A stretch of DNA of 64,000 nucleotides from the NCBI RefSeq assembly GCF_000687475.1, contig NC_057320.1, forward strand, positions 4,932,501 to 4,996,500, in the 5' to 3' direction. This DNA is from Ustilaginoidea virens. Its lineage: Eukaryota; Ascomycota; Sordariomycetes; Hypocreales; Clavicipitaceae. Below are positions 11,165 to 20,895 of the stretch, one piece after another (the stretch's first letter is position 1; the number at the start of each line of letters is the position of its first letter). The notes under the pieces are model-generated. The model was not told where the DNA came from, did no database searches, and worked only from the letters and a program-made list of their open reading frames with translations. The translations under genes were made by a program, and so were the position numbers.

Positions 11165-12684
11165 ATGTCTCTTGCGCTGCAGAAGGGTATCTCTTGGCTA
11201 CCTCGTCGGATTGTTTCGTCGCGTTCGGCAAGCACAAGAGTTTCCTCCTGGAGCTCCAGTTTCGCACTGCCCGTACGATTCAGATTCCCCCAACCGTATT
11301 ATTCAACCATGCCACCACCACCTGTCCGTTATGGGTATGTGACTGATTCTGTAGAGAATGTCTATGCTTACTCCCGAGGCGGCTATCACCCAATTCGCAT
11401 CGACGACCGGCTTGGCGAACGTTATCGAGTAGTGCACAAGCTGGGACAAGGCGGCTACTCCACCGTTTGGCTTGCTTTCGACGAAAAGACAACAAAATAT
11501 GTCGCTGTCAAAGTAGGCATCGCGGGCGCGAACGAGAGTGGCTCCGCGGAGCAGAAAGCCTTGCTCAACGAGACTGATACTCTCACTGAAATCGCACGGA
11601 GCCATGTAGGCTGCAGCACCTGGGCAGACAGCTTATCGACAATTCCCACCGTTCTTGATCGATTCGAGGTCAGCGGGCCCAATGGCACTCATAAATGCCT
11701 CGTGACCCTTCCGGCACGATGCAGCTTGAGGGACGCCGTGGAGGGAGGTAACGGCTTATTTCAGCTTAATGTTGCCAGATCTCTTGCTGCGCAACTAGTC
11801 ATGGCCGTGTCCATCATCCACAGTAGAGGCTATGCCCATGGTGGTGAGCATCCCGTTACATCACACGCCGATAGCTCAGCTGACCGCATGCTCTAGATCT
11901 TCATCTGAGCAATCTTCTCCTACAGTTTTCCTCGCACCTTGACCAATTATCAATAGAGCAACTATACGAACGGTATGGAGAGCCGAGCAAAGAGCCCCTA
12001 CTTTGTGAGGACACCAAGGCACCATCAACAGACCCTGGCGTTCCCCCTTACACGGTGATTCCAGTATGGTTAGGCATACCAAGCGAGGAACTAACATTGG
12101 GCGAGGCAAAGTTGATGCTAAGCGATTTCGGAGTTGCCTTCAAGCCAAGCGACAAGTCTCGTTTCAAGTCATACACACCCCTTATCGTCCGCCCGCCAGA
12201 GGCGTTTTTCGAGCCAAAAACACCCCTCACTCTTGCCTCTGACATTTGGAGCCTGGGGTGTGTGATTTTTGAGCTTGTCGCCCATAGGTCGCTCATCGAC
12301 GGGAACTGGTTTGCGCAGCAGGATGACATTACGGCGCAGCAGGTAGAACTACAGGGTCCCATGCCACCTGGGTGGTGGGCGGCATGGGAGGAGCGGCCGA
12401 AGTGGTATGATGATGCAGGCAGGCCTTTGGGCAATGAGCGTGACCTCTGGCCATGGGAACGAAGGTTCGAGGAGTGGGTGCAGGACCCACGACGGAGATG
12501 CAAAATGGAACCGCTTAGTGAAGAGGAGCGGGATGCGCTGTTTAAGTTGCTGCATAGGATGCTGGCATGGAGGCCAAGCGAGCGACCGGACGTGACAGAG
12601 GTGCTGAAATCAGACTGGATGACAAAGTGGGCTTTGCCCGCATATCAGAAAGGCTTGGATGGGGGTTTGCCTCGGCCAAACTAG
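11165..12684 (+). CDS. SRPK-like serine/threonine protein kinase
   Basis: Predicted SR-protein-kinase-like enzyme that phosphorylates Ser/Thr residues. Exons 11165-11843 and 11897-12684 (53-nt intron, GTGAGC...CTAG) give 488 residues. Visible motifs: glycine loop GQGGYS at 94-99, VAVK lysine at 116, catalytic HGDLHLSN from residue 225 formed exactly across the splice junction, DFG in the second exon, PPE in place of APE, and DIWSLGCVIFEL. HGD instead of HRD is common in fungal SRPK-like kinases. The N-terminal 45 residues are rich in Arg and Ser with almost no acids and end near YYST, like a mitochondrial presequence, followed by a second Met at 49, so two start sites are possible. A GTG immediately upstream was rejected as a start. 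Fungi carry many such accessory SRPKs; targets are unknown. Confidence 0.85.
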
Positions 12685-13129
12685 CGCAGAAATAACCTAT
12701 GGCCTATTTGATAATTGTTGCTTGTAGAAAGTTAGGGGGATAACGGTTGCCTGATTGCTCCATCCATCATTAGGAGGAACAAATTAGTAGAAGCGCTCCT
12801 CACCATAGTCATGTACTATTATTTCGCCACTCAATAAGGCAATTTTATTCTTTTAGCATTGGTTGCAACCCTTAAATAAAAATTCCACAATAATTCCACA
12901 CAACTGCTACAAGAACCTCCTACAGGAAATTTCTCACGGAGGTCACGTGCCGAGCCCTCCTCTGGGGCCAGGTACCGAGGTACCTTCTTGGCCCAACAAA
13001 AACATGCCCCGCGATAAAACTTGCCTCTCAGGAATTACGAGGACGTCGCATGACGCAAGACGGATTTCTCATGCCCTCAACCCCCTCGGGACATGAAACC
13101 ACACGGTGACCGCATCATCATCCCGTGCC
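12685..13129. other. intergenic, kinase to NOB1
   Basis: About 445 bases between two plus-strand genes. The left half is A/T-rich (kinase 3' region), the right half carries the NOB1 promoter. No further feature seen. Confidence 0.6.
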
Positions 13130-14509
13130 ATGGCCACCCCGAAGCTTGAAGGCATGGCTACGCAGCCCCGCCCCTGCCCTCCGACCAAGCCGATCCACAG
13201 CCTCGTCCTCGACACCGGCCCTCTGATCAAGAACGACCCGTCCGTCAGCGCGCTCGTCTCCCACGCCGAGCAGCTGTACATACTCCCCTCGGTCCTGCCC
13301 GAGATCAGGGACGCCGCCACGCGGGCTCGCGTCGAGACGTCGCTGCTGCCGTTTGCCAAGGTCCGGGCGCCGGGCGCCGCCAGCGTCAAGTTCGTGACCG
13401 AGTTTGCCAGGCGGACGGGCGACTTGGCGGTGCTGAGCCGGACCGATGTCGAGGTCGTGGCGCTGGGCTACGAGCTGGAATGCGAGCGCAACAACGGCGA
13501 CTGGAGGCTGAGGCGGGCTCCTGGACAAAAGGCCCTGAATGGGCAGCTGGAGCAGGGCGAGGCGCCCGCGACGAAGGAGCAGGACGGCGGGGAAGTGCTG
13601 CACCATGGCGGGCCAGGCGCTCCCGCCGTCGGGGGGGCTTCCGCAGACACGCCGGGCCTGGAAGACGAGATGGATAGCCTGAGCCTGGGCGTTGCTGCGG
13701 AACAAGCAGGACAAGCGATACCCGCCGCCGCCGCCGAGGATGCGCCTCCCGCGGCGCAAGAAGAGGACCAAGACGCCGAATGGAGCCAGGTGCCCGTCTC
13801 GGAGACCCCCGCCCCCAAACCCATCGCCACGCCGGCAGACGCGGCAGAAGATTCCGACGACGGCGACGACGACGGCTGGATCACGCCGTCCAACCTGAAA
13901 AGACACCAGGCCCACGACGCCGCCCCCTCCTCCGCCAACACCCCCTCCCTACCGCTGCAAAAGACGCTCCAAGCCGCCATCCTCACCTCCGACTACGCCA
14001 TGCAGAACGTCGCCCTCCGCATCAACCTCAACCTCGTCACCCCGTCCTTCTCCCGCATCACCCACCTCAAGAACTGGGTGCTCCGCTGCCACGGCTGCTT
14101 CGCCATCACCAAGGACGCCGACAAGCAGTTCTGCCCCAAGTGCGGCCAGCCCACCCTCACGCGCGTCAGCTGCTCCACCGACCGCGACGGCAACTTCCAG
14201 ATCCACCTCAAGAAGAACTTCCAGTGGAACAACCGCGGCAACGTGTACAGCGTGCCCAAGCCCGTGCACGGCAGCGCCAACGGGCGGCTGCCCAGGAAGG
14301 CGGGCGGCAAGAACGGCTGGGGCCGGGATCTCATCCTTGCGGAGGACCAGAAGGAGTACGTGAGGGCGAGCGACGAGCAGAGGCGGCAGCGGAAAAAGGA
14401 CCCCATGGACGAGGACTATCTCCCTGCGATGCTGGGCGGCAAGCGCTCCGGAGGTGGGGGGAGGGTGCGCGTCGGGGCAGGGAGGAATGTGAACTCCAAG
14501 AGGCATTAA
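13130..14509 (+). CDS. NOB1: NOB1, 20S pre-rRNA D-site endonuclease
   Basis: Nob1 cuts 20S pre-rRNA at site D to make mature 18S rRNA in late 40S particles. One intronless frame of 459 residues; the ATG at 13130 fits the family better than the in-frame GTG upstream. N-terminal PIN domain: LVLDTGPLI with the metal-binding Asp at 28, then PEIRDAATRAR. A long acidic, Ala/Pro-rich linker follows. The C-terminal zinc ribbon has Cys at 320, 323, 335 and 338 (CHGC...CPKC), then the conserved NFQWNNRGN and a basic KRSGGGGRVR tail. Length is close to other fungal Nob1 proteins. It converges on NOP10, another ribosome-assembly gene, with a gap under 400 bases. Confidence 0.96.
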   Translation: MATPKLEGMATQPRPCPPTKPIHSLVLDTGPLIKNDPSVSALVSHAEQLYILPSVLPEIRDAATRARVETSLLPFAKVRAPGAASVKFVTEFARRTGDLAVLSRTDVEVVALGYELECERNNGDWRLRRAPGQKALNGQLEQGEAPATKEQDGGEVLHHGGPGAPAVGGASADTPGLEDEMDSLSLGVAAEQAGQAIPAAAAEDAPPAAQEEDQDAEWSQVPVSETPAPKPIATPADAAEDSDDGDDDGWITPSNLKRHQAHDAAPSSANTPSLPLQKTLQAAILTSDYAMQNVALRINLNLVTPSFSRITHLKNWVLRCHGCFAITKDADKQFCPKCGQPTLTRVSCSTDRDGNFQIHLKKNFQWNNRGNVYSVPKPVHGSANGRLPRKAGGKNGWGRDLILAEDQKEYVRASDEQRRQRKKDPMDEDYLPAMLGGKRSGGGGRVRVGAGRNVNSKRH

Positions 14510-14886
14510 GGCAGGCTTCAAAAAAAAAAAAAAAATACAGTCATCCACGCAGGTGTATAGAGTGACTTTTTAGAACCATGTTTTTTTTTGACGCATGTAA
14601 ACTGTCCAAGTGACCAGAAACGCCGGAAATGCAAGCCCACCCACCGACTCCCAAGTTTATCCCCGCACGCGCTCTCTTCAAGACGACACCACCATCCATC
14701 CAGAGTCAAACACCTCGGTTCGACCCTCGTCCCATTCTGTTCAACAACAAACTCCCAAGTCTTCACGCAGCCCAGGGCTGACAACCGCCGTACGTTTCCA
14801 ACCGAGGTGCATGGATCTGTCGCGCAGCCGCAAACTTTTACTCCTCTAGGCCAAGGTTAGCACACGTGTGCGGTACTACGCCCCAG
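14510..14886. other. convergent 3' region between NOB1 and NOP10
   Basis: Short shared downstream region. An A-run at about 14520-14535 sits 12 bases past the NOB1 stop, and a T-run at 14581-14589 follows. No coding signal seen. Confidence 0.55.
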
Positions 14887-15075
14887 TCAGGCCCTCATAC
14901 TCTGCTGCGTCAGAAGCAGCCCGAATCGGCGCTTCATCGTAACCCTCTGCCTCGACCACTTGTCGTCGGGCGAAAACCGCGCCGGGTGCGCCGACTTGGT
15001 GACCTGTCCGTGGGCGACCTTTTTCAAGGTGTAGAGGCGGTTGCCGTTGCTGTCGAGGGTGTACATGAGATGCAT
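14887..15075 (-). CDS. NOP10: NOP10, H/ACA ribonucleoprotein subunit
   Basis: Small core protein of H/ACA snoRNPs, which guide rRNA pseudouridylation in the nucleolus; it also joins Cbf5 in related particles. The frame is 62 residues starting [11 protein letters not shown] with [18 protein letters not shown] and [14 protein letters not shown], the near-invariant Nop10 sequence. Usual family length is about 58-65 residues. An upstream in-frame extension to 15189 was dropped because conservation begins at the Met encoded at 15075. No intron. It shares its 3' side with NOB1. Confidence 0.96.
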   Translation of the reverse strand: MHLMYTLDSNGNRLYTLKKVAHGQVTKSAHPARFSPDDKWSRQRVTMKRRFGLLLTQQSMRA

Positions 15076-15616
15076 TTTGAGCGAGAATCTCACGATTTGG
15101 TTGGCGTGGTTTGTGAAAGGAAGGAGCAGGATACGGCGAGACTCGCTTGCTGGACTATCGTAAGGAGCGTGGCCGGGTTGGAAGGACACAGGCTGCGAAA
15201 AGTAATGACAAAAAAAAAAGTCTCGGCGATCGGGTGCATCACGTGATTTATCGATAAGAAACCGGGTTACCTTTTTCTGTCAAATTACTGAGGTTTTTGC
15301 TATAGATTTGATCCTACGGATAAATCACTGTCGAAAGGGCCCAAAATTGGAATCATAGTTAGGATTGCACTGGATCTCTCATTCGTCTTGTGAAGTAAAA
15401 TACCAAAATGGAGCGGCATCTCCAGCTCACCGTGTAAGTGGTGCCGCGGGAAGGCAAAATTTTGCAGGTGTGCTACCAAGCACAGTATCCAGTGAAAGAG
15501 TGTTCAAAATGCACAGGTAGCGAGTGTCGAGAAAGACAGGGCTGAGTGCTGAAAAGGGGCAAAAAAAAGAAAAAAACATCATCCGCCTGAAATGAAGGTA
15601 TGAACTGAGCTTCCAT
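15076..15616. other. intergenic, NOP10 promoter and SAMDC 3' region
   Basis: About 540 bases upstream of NOP10 and downstream of the decarboxylase, both on the minus strand. A-runs occur at about 15209-15219 and 15559-15574. Nothing else recognised. Confidence 0.6.
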
Positions 15617-17152
15617 TTACATCTCCTCGCCAACTCGCGCAGCCTTGTCTCCAAACCAATCCTCGCGCTCGTAAAACCGAAAGACCAAGTCGTAATCTTC
15701 AAAGTCGTGGACAATGCGATCCACGCGACGATAGCCCCTGACGGGGTCAACGAGTCGCTGCATAGACAGGCTCTTGAAGGCGCCGTCGGCCATGCCATAC
15801 GGATTCGCGCTGCGGCCCTTGGCCTCAAAGAGCGTCACACTAAAGCGGCCGGGCCGGAAGATGTTGACCACGTGCTCAATGATCTCGGCCGTGGTACGAC
15901 TTTTCTGACCGCCAGGAACGTTTGTTTCAAAGGAAGCAAAGGAAAATCCCGGCTCGGGCGTGACGTGAACTGTGAAATAGTGCGTGGCACCTGGTTTATC
16001 GCTCGGGAAGGAAGGAGGGTTGGGAACCACGCCGTTGGCAGAGAACCCGCAGGGGCTGAAAAGATATGCGTCCACCCGGGCGTCGGGATATACAGAGGTG
16101 GGATACACGTCGTTGAGCCCACAGTGCTCGGCAATCACAGAGCCAAGAGCATGTCCCTCCGTGGTGAGCTCTTCGATAACTTGTGGCTTGTCCACGTTGA
16201 GCTCGGCCTCGTCACACTGCCCAAACACATCCAATTCTTCAGGGGCACTGGAAAGGCAACCTAGGCTGTCTTGTGCCTTTTTGCGTGCTTCTTTAGCCTC
16301 AGCAGCAAGTTTGTCATTCGCGACCGCACTCGCGTGTGACAAGTAAAACTGCTTGGCATTCTCGGGGTCAAGATCGGTCATGAGAATCTCCAATGTCTCA
16401 TCATTCTGACTGTACGAGCCTCCCGCAGAGCTTCCGCCGTTGGAAGATACAGTGGTGGCAGGGGTTGGCTCACAAAGAATTTCGGAGTCTGGGGTCAACG
16501 GGGGAGTCAGGGCCTGATTGGGAGACGTAATGTATAGGTACCAGTGATCTCCGTTCATCTTGCCGACCATATAAGCGCTGCCGCCTCCCTCGAGCGTGTC
16601 GTCCAAGTACTTGACCTCCTGCTTCCAGCTCCTGTGGGGGCCCTTTTGCTTGTCGGGAAACAAGAAGTTCTTGCGACTGTAGAACACGCGGTATGGTGTT
16701 GCCGCAGCTCGAATGTCGTCGACAGAGCTGGCGTTGCGAAACGGAAAGCCAGCATTCACGGCAGCGATGTGAAGCAGTCGCTGAAGGCCAAGTAAAAGCG
16801 TCGTGGTGCCGCAAGTCTTGAGGATGAGCTTGTGGGGGAAAACAAACATGCTGGATTCAGAAAGGAGGTAGGCGTCGACATGGTCAGACTCCAGAACCGA
16901 CAAGATCTTGCAATTGACCATGTCAAGCATGGCAACCCAGGTGTCCGAGGAGACGCTCTTCAAGCCATTGGGGGCGGCACTCGCGGGTAAAGCCGTCGCA
17001 CTGGGCGAGAACCATACTTCTAAAAGCTTCTCGGGGCCTTCAAAGGCATTGGATGAATCCAAATCCGCAGCGACGTCATGATTAATGGTCAAATGCGGCG
17101 TTGCTGAAGACGGAGAGAATGTATAGTTCTTCGGGACCGAAAAATTGACCAT
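15617..17152 (-). CDS. SPE2: S-adenosylmethionine decarboxylase proenzyme
   Basis: Makes decarboxylated AdoMet, the aminopropyl donor for spermidine and spermine synthesis. One uninterrupted frame of 511 residues with an ATG start. The proenzyme cleavage motif LLSESSMFVFPHK is at about 96-108; by family knowledge the chain cuts itself between Glu99 and Ser100, and Ser100 becomes the pyruvoyl cofactor. KTCGTTTLL follows, as does PYRVFYSRKNFLFP. A low-complexity insert rich in Ser, Gly and Glu (about 220-290) and a charged helix make it longer than the animal and yeast proteins, as often seen in filamentous fungi. The upstream minus-strand leader holds no ATG for about 576 bases. Confidence 0.96.
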   Translation of the reverse strand: MVNFSVPKNYTFSPSSATPHLTINHDVAADLDSSNAFEGPEKLLEVWFSPSATALPASAAPNGLKSVSSDTWVAMLDMVNCKILSVLESDHVDAYLLSESSMFVFPHKLILKTCGTTTLLLGLQRLLHIAAVNAGFPFRNASSVDDIRAAATPYRVFYSRKNFLFPDKQKGPHRSWKQEVKYLDDTLEGGGSAYMVGKMNGDHWYLYITSPNQALTPPLTPDSEILCEPTPATTVSSNGGSSAGGSYSQNDETLEILMTDLDPENAKQFYLSHASAVANDKLAAEAKEARKKAQDSLGCLSSAPEELDVFGQCDEAELNVDKPQVIEELTTEGHALGSVIAEHCGLNDVYPTSVYPDARVDAYLFSPCGFSANGVVPNPPSFPSDKPGATHYFTVHVTPEPGFSFASFETNVPGGQKSRTTAEIIEHVVNIFRPGRFSVTLFEAKGRSANPYGMADGAFKSLSMQRLVDPVRGYRRVDRIVHDFEDYDLVFRFYEREDWFGDKAARVGEEM

Positions 17153-19890
17153 AATGGCTAAACACTCGACTGAGCGTGTCCACCGAGGCAGGAATCAAGA
17201 TAGTAAGGCACTGAATCTGTTAAACCTCGTTGTGAGATGGTACGCGATGAACCCTGGAGAGGGATTCTTCTTCCTTTGCCCGCTAGGCAGAGTCTGCGGA
17301 GCACTAGCTACCGCTCAAACAGACCTTGCGGTGTCTGTCTGAGAGAGTAGGCCCACAGAATGTGGCTAGTTCAGTGATGCTGGCGGAGCCAGCAGCAATG
17401 AGATGTGTAGATGAGAGATGATAACGTCTCTGAAAGGACGTTAGGGGGGTCGAAAACGGAGGGTGTGAAGGAACAACTTCTGCGACAGAATATTGAAAGC
17501 TCTTGGCGCAGTCCGATACCCGGGGGCCAAGTACCGGAGCTAGCAGACAAAAATATCTGCTTGGGTTTGAGGGGGCAAAGATGCGGCTATTTTGGTGCCA
17601 AATTGGGTTCGAGAACGAAACTTAGCACGGGAGGTGCTATCGAGGCCTGGAAGCAGCGATTGATTAGCAACTGCTGTCCAAGTCGAGCAAGCAGAGAAAA
17701 AAGTTGCTACTGCAATACAAGAAAACCACATACTTTGATGGTCTGGAGAAGAGGAACCGCAGGAGATCAGTTGAACGCATAGAAAGGCGGCGCCTAAAAT
17801 CTTCCTGGGCAGGAGGCTTTCTTCGTTTAGAGGGGTCCCGCCGCGGACAATGACAAGCGGCTAAGCCAGAGGTTCCGCGAGCGAAGCAAGACGTTGGGTG
17901 TTCAAAGTTGAAGAACACCCATAGGCGGCGATCGGAAATCGGACGCTGGTTCAAGTCGTAGCATATATAATGCAGGAAATTGGAAAAGGAGTTGATTGCG
18001 ACGTCTGCGCGAGAGAGAGCACGTTGACTTCTTGGTGGGGGTGCGTGAGAACGAGATTTTTTTTTATTTTCCCTCCGCCTCTCGGTGTGGAACAGCCAAG
18101 CACGCAGTAGCGATTTTTTTCAACATGCAGTAGCAGCTAAGCCTGAAATGGAACTGAAATATGTACTCCGTACCTCTCTGCAATATTTTAGGTGCTTCTT
18201 GTATCTTCTTTTTCAGGCCAAAAGAGCAGTAACTGAGGAAAAATTATCTACAGGTACCTTAGGTAGGTAGGTATATTATCATTATTTATTACGCTAGAGA
18301 CTATATAGTACTAGGAGGTATATAACCTATCTAATACCTCCTTCTAATGATTCGGAAAGGAAAAACCCGGCTGTCGGGTGGGAAACCTCTCCTGAGAAAC
18401 TGAACACTGCCCGAATCGTTCCCTAGAGGGGAGCGATGTGTTGCCTGTGAGAGAATTATCTACTCCGTACCTAAGGAAACTACGTGTAAAATTGAAATAA
18501 CTATTACCCCCTACTGCATGTTTCAAAAAAAATCGCTACTGTGTCGTGCGGGAATACCAACCCTTGGGCTTGGGCGAGGGAACCTATGATGACGTAGGGT
18601 TTCCAAAGCCCAATCGATTGTAGGACACGAGTCAATGCCAAAACAGATCCAAGGCAAGTAACGAATGACGGCAACGCTTCGACCATGTATACGGGCGACA
18701 AAAAGGCCGTGGTGAATCATAACATCTGGCCTCGTCTTCTGGCCCGAACTGCACGTATCGTTTAAGGAACCATGTCGTGGTCGTGGAGTCTGATTCTTTT
18801 TTCTTTTGGTGTGTGGGACGAGGCGTAAGTAGCCCAGTATGGGACTAAACGCAAGTGGACGGACAGACTTTTCGGTTGCAGGTAATATGTCAAATACTAC
18901 CGTAGTATGAGATGGACAGGCACTGCATTGCCCTGGCCGGAATGTCGGGTTAATCTCCCATTCTCTCTGTCGCACCAGATTTTGCTTGGACCTTCCGAGT
19001 CGCTTTCGCGCTGCCCCTTTGCGCCCATTGTTAGCTTAGCTCGGGCTCTTCTACGGAGTAAACCACGAGATAATGAGGGCCCGGATACAAATCCCATGGC
19101 AACCGTGTCGAAAGAATGCAGTAAATTCGAAAACACAACACGTTCCAGCCGATTTCAACATTGGGCAGTAAATATCAACTAATTTCTGTTAGATGCTACC
19201 TTACCGCGTCCTAGTGGGCATGATACTGATGCGAGGGGCGTCATTCAGCAAACACCAGACTGAAGAAGTCTCTGGCCCCTCACCGCACTTAGCGCACAGA
19301 CTTACAAACATCTGACCAATTGAATGTAGTGCAGCGATACAACATGCCGACGCCGACGCCGACGCCGCCATTGTAGTAGCCTGCACCCGCACACCAGCGC
19401 TCATCGGTCTGAGACATCACAAGGCGACCAGACAATGAACGACAACGTTGGTTCGTATTGCTGAAGAGCCTTTCTTTTTGGGCGCACTTGGGCGCCTTAT
19501 TAGGCACATTTGAGCGCACCTTGATTTCGAGCCATAACAAGCGGTCTGGTGGAGGCTGGCAGAGGGCAACCGAGCTTCCGCCACCGCCGCTGCCGCTGCC
19601 GAACCACGCACTGAAAGAGGTGTTGAACCACAAAATCGTCATTGGACCTCTTTGGTGTCTTCTGCATGCCATGCCTGACATGCCATCGCTCCGCAAATTC
19701 CGATGCTTTACATAGCTAAGAAATTCATGTAGCAATTGTCGACTTCTTGACATCGCTTTCGGCTAGGTATTGTGAGCGAATTATCCTGCCCATCGTCTCT
19801 TGACTTGGGTGGCTCGGCATTGGGAGATGATTGTAGGTAGACAAGTAGTTTTTGGAGTCGAGATGTGAGTGAACGTCCTTAACCACGGAC
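17153..19890. other. intergenic, SAMDC leader to CFD1 3' end
   Basis: 2.7 kb with no gene recognised. The first 576 bases on the minus strand (17153-17728) contain no ATG and probably form the SAMDC leader and promoter. Beyond that lie three exact TACGGAGTA-type motifs (18164, 18461, 19052) and a (GTAG)n-like AGGTACCTTAGGTAGGTAGG block near 18251. Confidence 0.6.
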
Positions 19891-20895
19891 TCAAGCCTGA
19901 GCTGATATGGTTTCGACAAGGGTGCTGGATATACCTCTAAATATATGGGACAGCGAGCAGTCATTGTATTTGTCAGCCAATCTGGCTTGGTCATTACCAG
20001 AGTCAGCGTCGTTCCGGCACCCCATGTGGCCTTGAGAGGATATGTCGTGTCCATTAATGAGCGTGCCCTCCGGGTACTGCGGCCTGCGACCTTCTTCCAG
20101 CAGAGCAATAAACTGTGCATCTATCGGCACGGTGCCCAAGAATGGCACATTGAACTCCTGAGCCATGCTGCGCCCTCCTCCTGAGCCAAAGATGTCGGTA
20201 CACTCCGAGCAATGAGGGCAGACGTAGCCGCTCATGTTTTCAACAACACCCAGTACTCGTATCCCTGTCTTGGAGCAAAAGTTGAGTTCCTTTCGTACAT
20301 CCGACGTAGACACAGCTTGCGGAGTAGTTACTACAACTGCTCCCGCAACTTGGTGGGGCAAGGCATCGCCCTGCAATGTCTCCGCCAGCGAAATATGTTC
20401 ATCGCTGGTCCCGGGAGGCGTATCGATGAGAAGATAATCCACGTCTTGCCAGAGTACGTCCCGCATGAATTGTCTTATCATGGCCGTCTTCTTGGGACCT
20501 CTCCAGACGACGGCATCGCCCCTCTTTGCGAGGAGAAAACCCAAGCTCATAGCATGCAAGCTTCCCAGGCCGTTGCTTGCATCTTGGCCGTGGACGGGGA
20601 CAGGAGCCCAGCCGCCAGGTACTTGGGTGACCTTGGACTCTTCGATGGAAAGCATGCGAGGGATAGATGGCCCGGTAAGATCGACGTCGAGTATGCCCAC
20701 CGAGTGGCCGGCCAGTGATAATGACAGGGCTAACTGTGTGGTGACGGAGGACTTGCCGACTCCTCCTTTCCCGGAGAGAACCTGACAGAGACAGAGTCAG
20801 TCTTGATCCCGACCGGAAGATTATACAGGTACGCAAAGGCGGTTGCAGCATTGCGGGCTTACCAGTACTATATGCTTGACCTTTTCGAGGCCCAT
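19891..20895 (-). CDS. CFD1: CFD1, cytosolic Fe-S cluster assembly scaffold ATPase
   Basis: Cfd1 with Nbp35 forms the scaffold that builds [4Fe-4S] clusters for cytosolic and nuclear proteins (CIA pathway). Exons 20863-20895 and 19891-20781, 81-nt intron, 307 residues. Exon 1 codes only for [11 protein letters not shown]; exon 2 opens with the deviant Walker [12 protein letters not shown] (residues 13-23), followed by [11 protein letters not shown], the switch [10 protein letters not shown], and the paired-cysteine motif [11 protein letters not shown] that binds the bridging cluster. No N-terminal four-Cys ferredoxin-like extension, so this is Cfd1 rather than Nbp35. The segment after GTLINGHD is unusual and could hide a tiny unspliced intron, but the frame stays open to a normal [14 protein letters not shown] end. 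Confidence 0.93.

Noticed and set aside
13780..14565. 261-codon plus-strand frame overlapping NOB1
   Set aside because: Out-of-frame shadow, His/Arg/Pro repeats only; NOB1 accounts for the region.
17590..17640. GGGTTCGAGAAC resembling a tRNA T-loop
   Set aside because: No matching acceptor stem, anticodon arm or D arm could be found around it.
19891..20000. Extra intron near the end of CFD1
   Set aside because: A possible GT...AG pair would give an intron of about 30 nt, too short; the frame is open without it.
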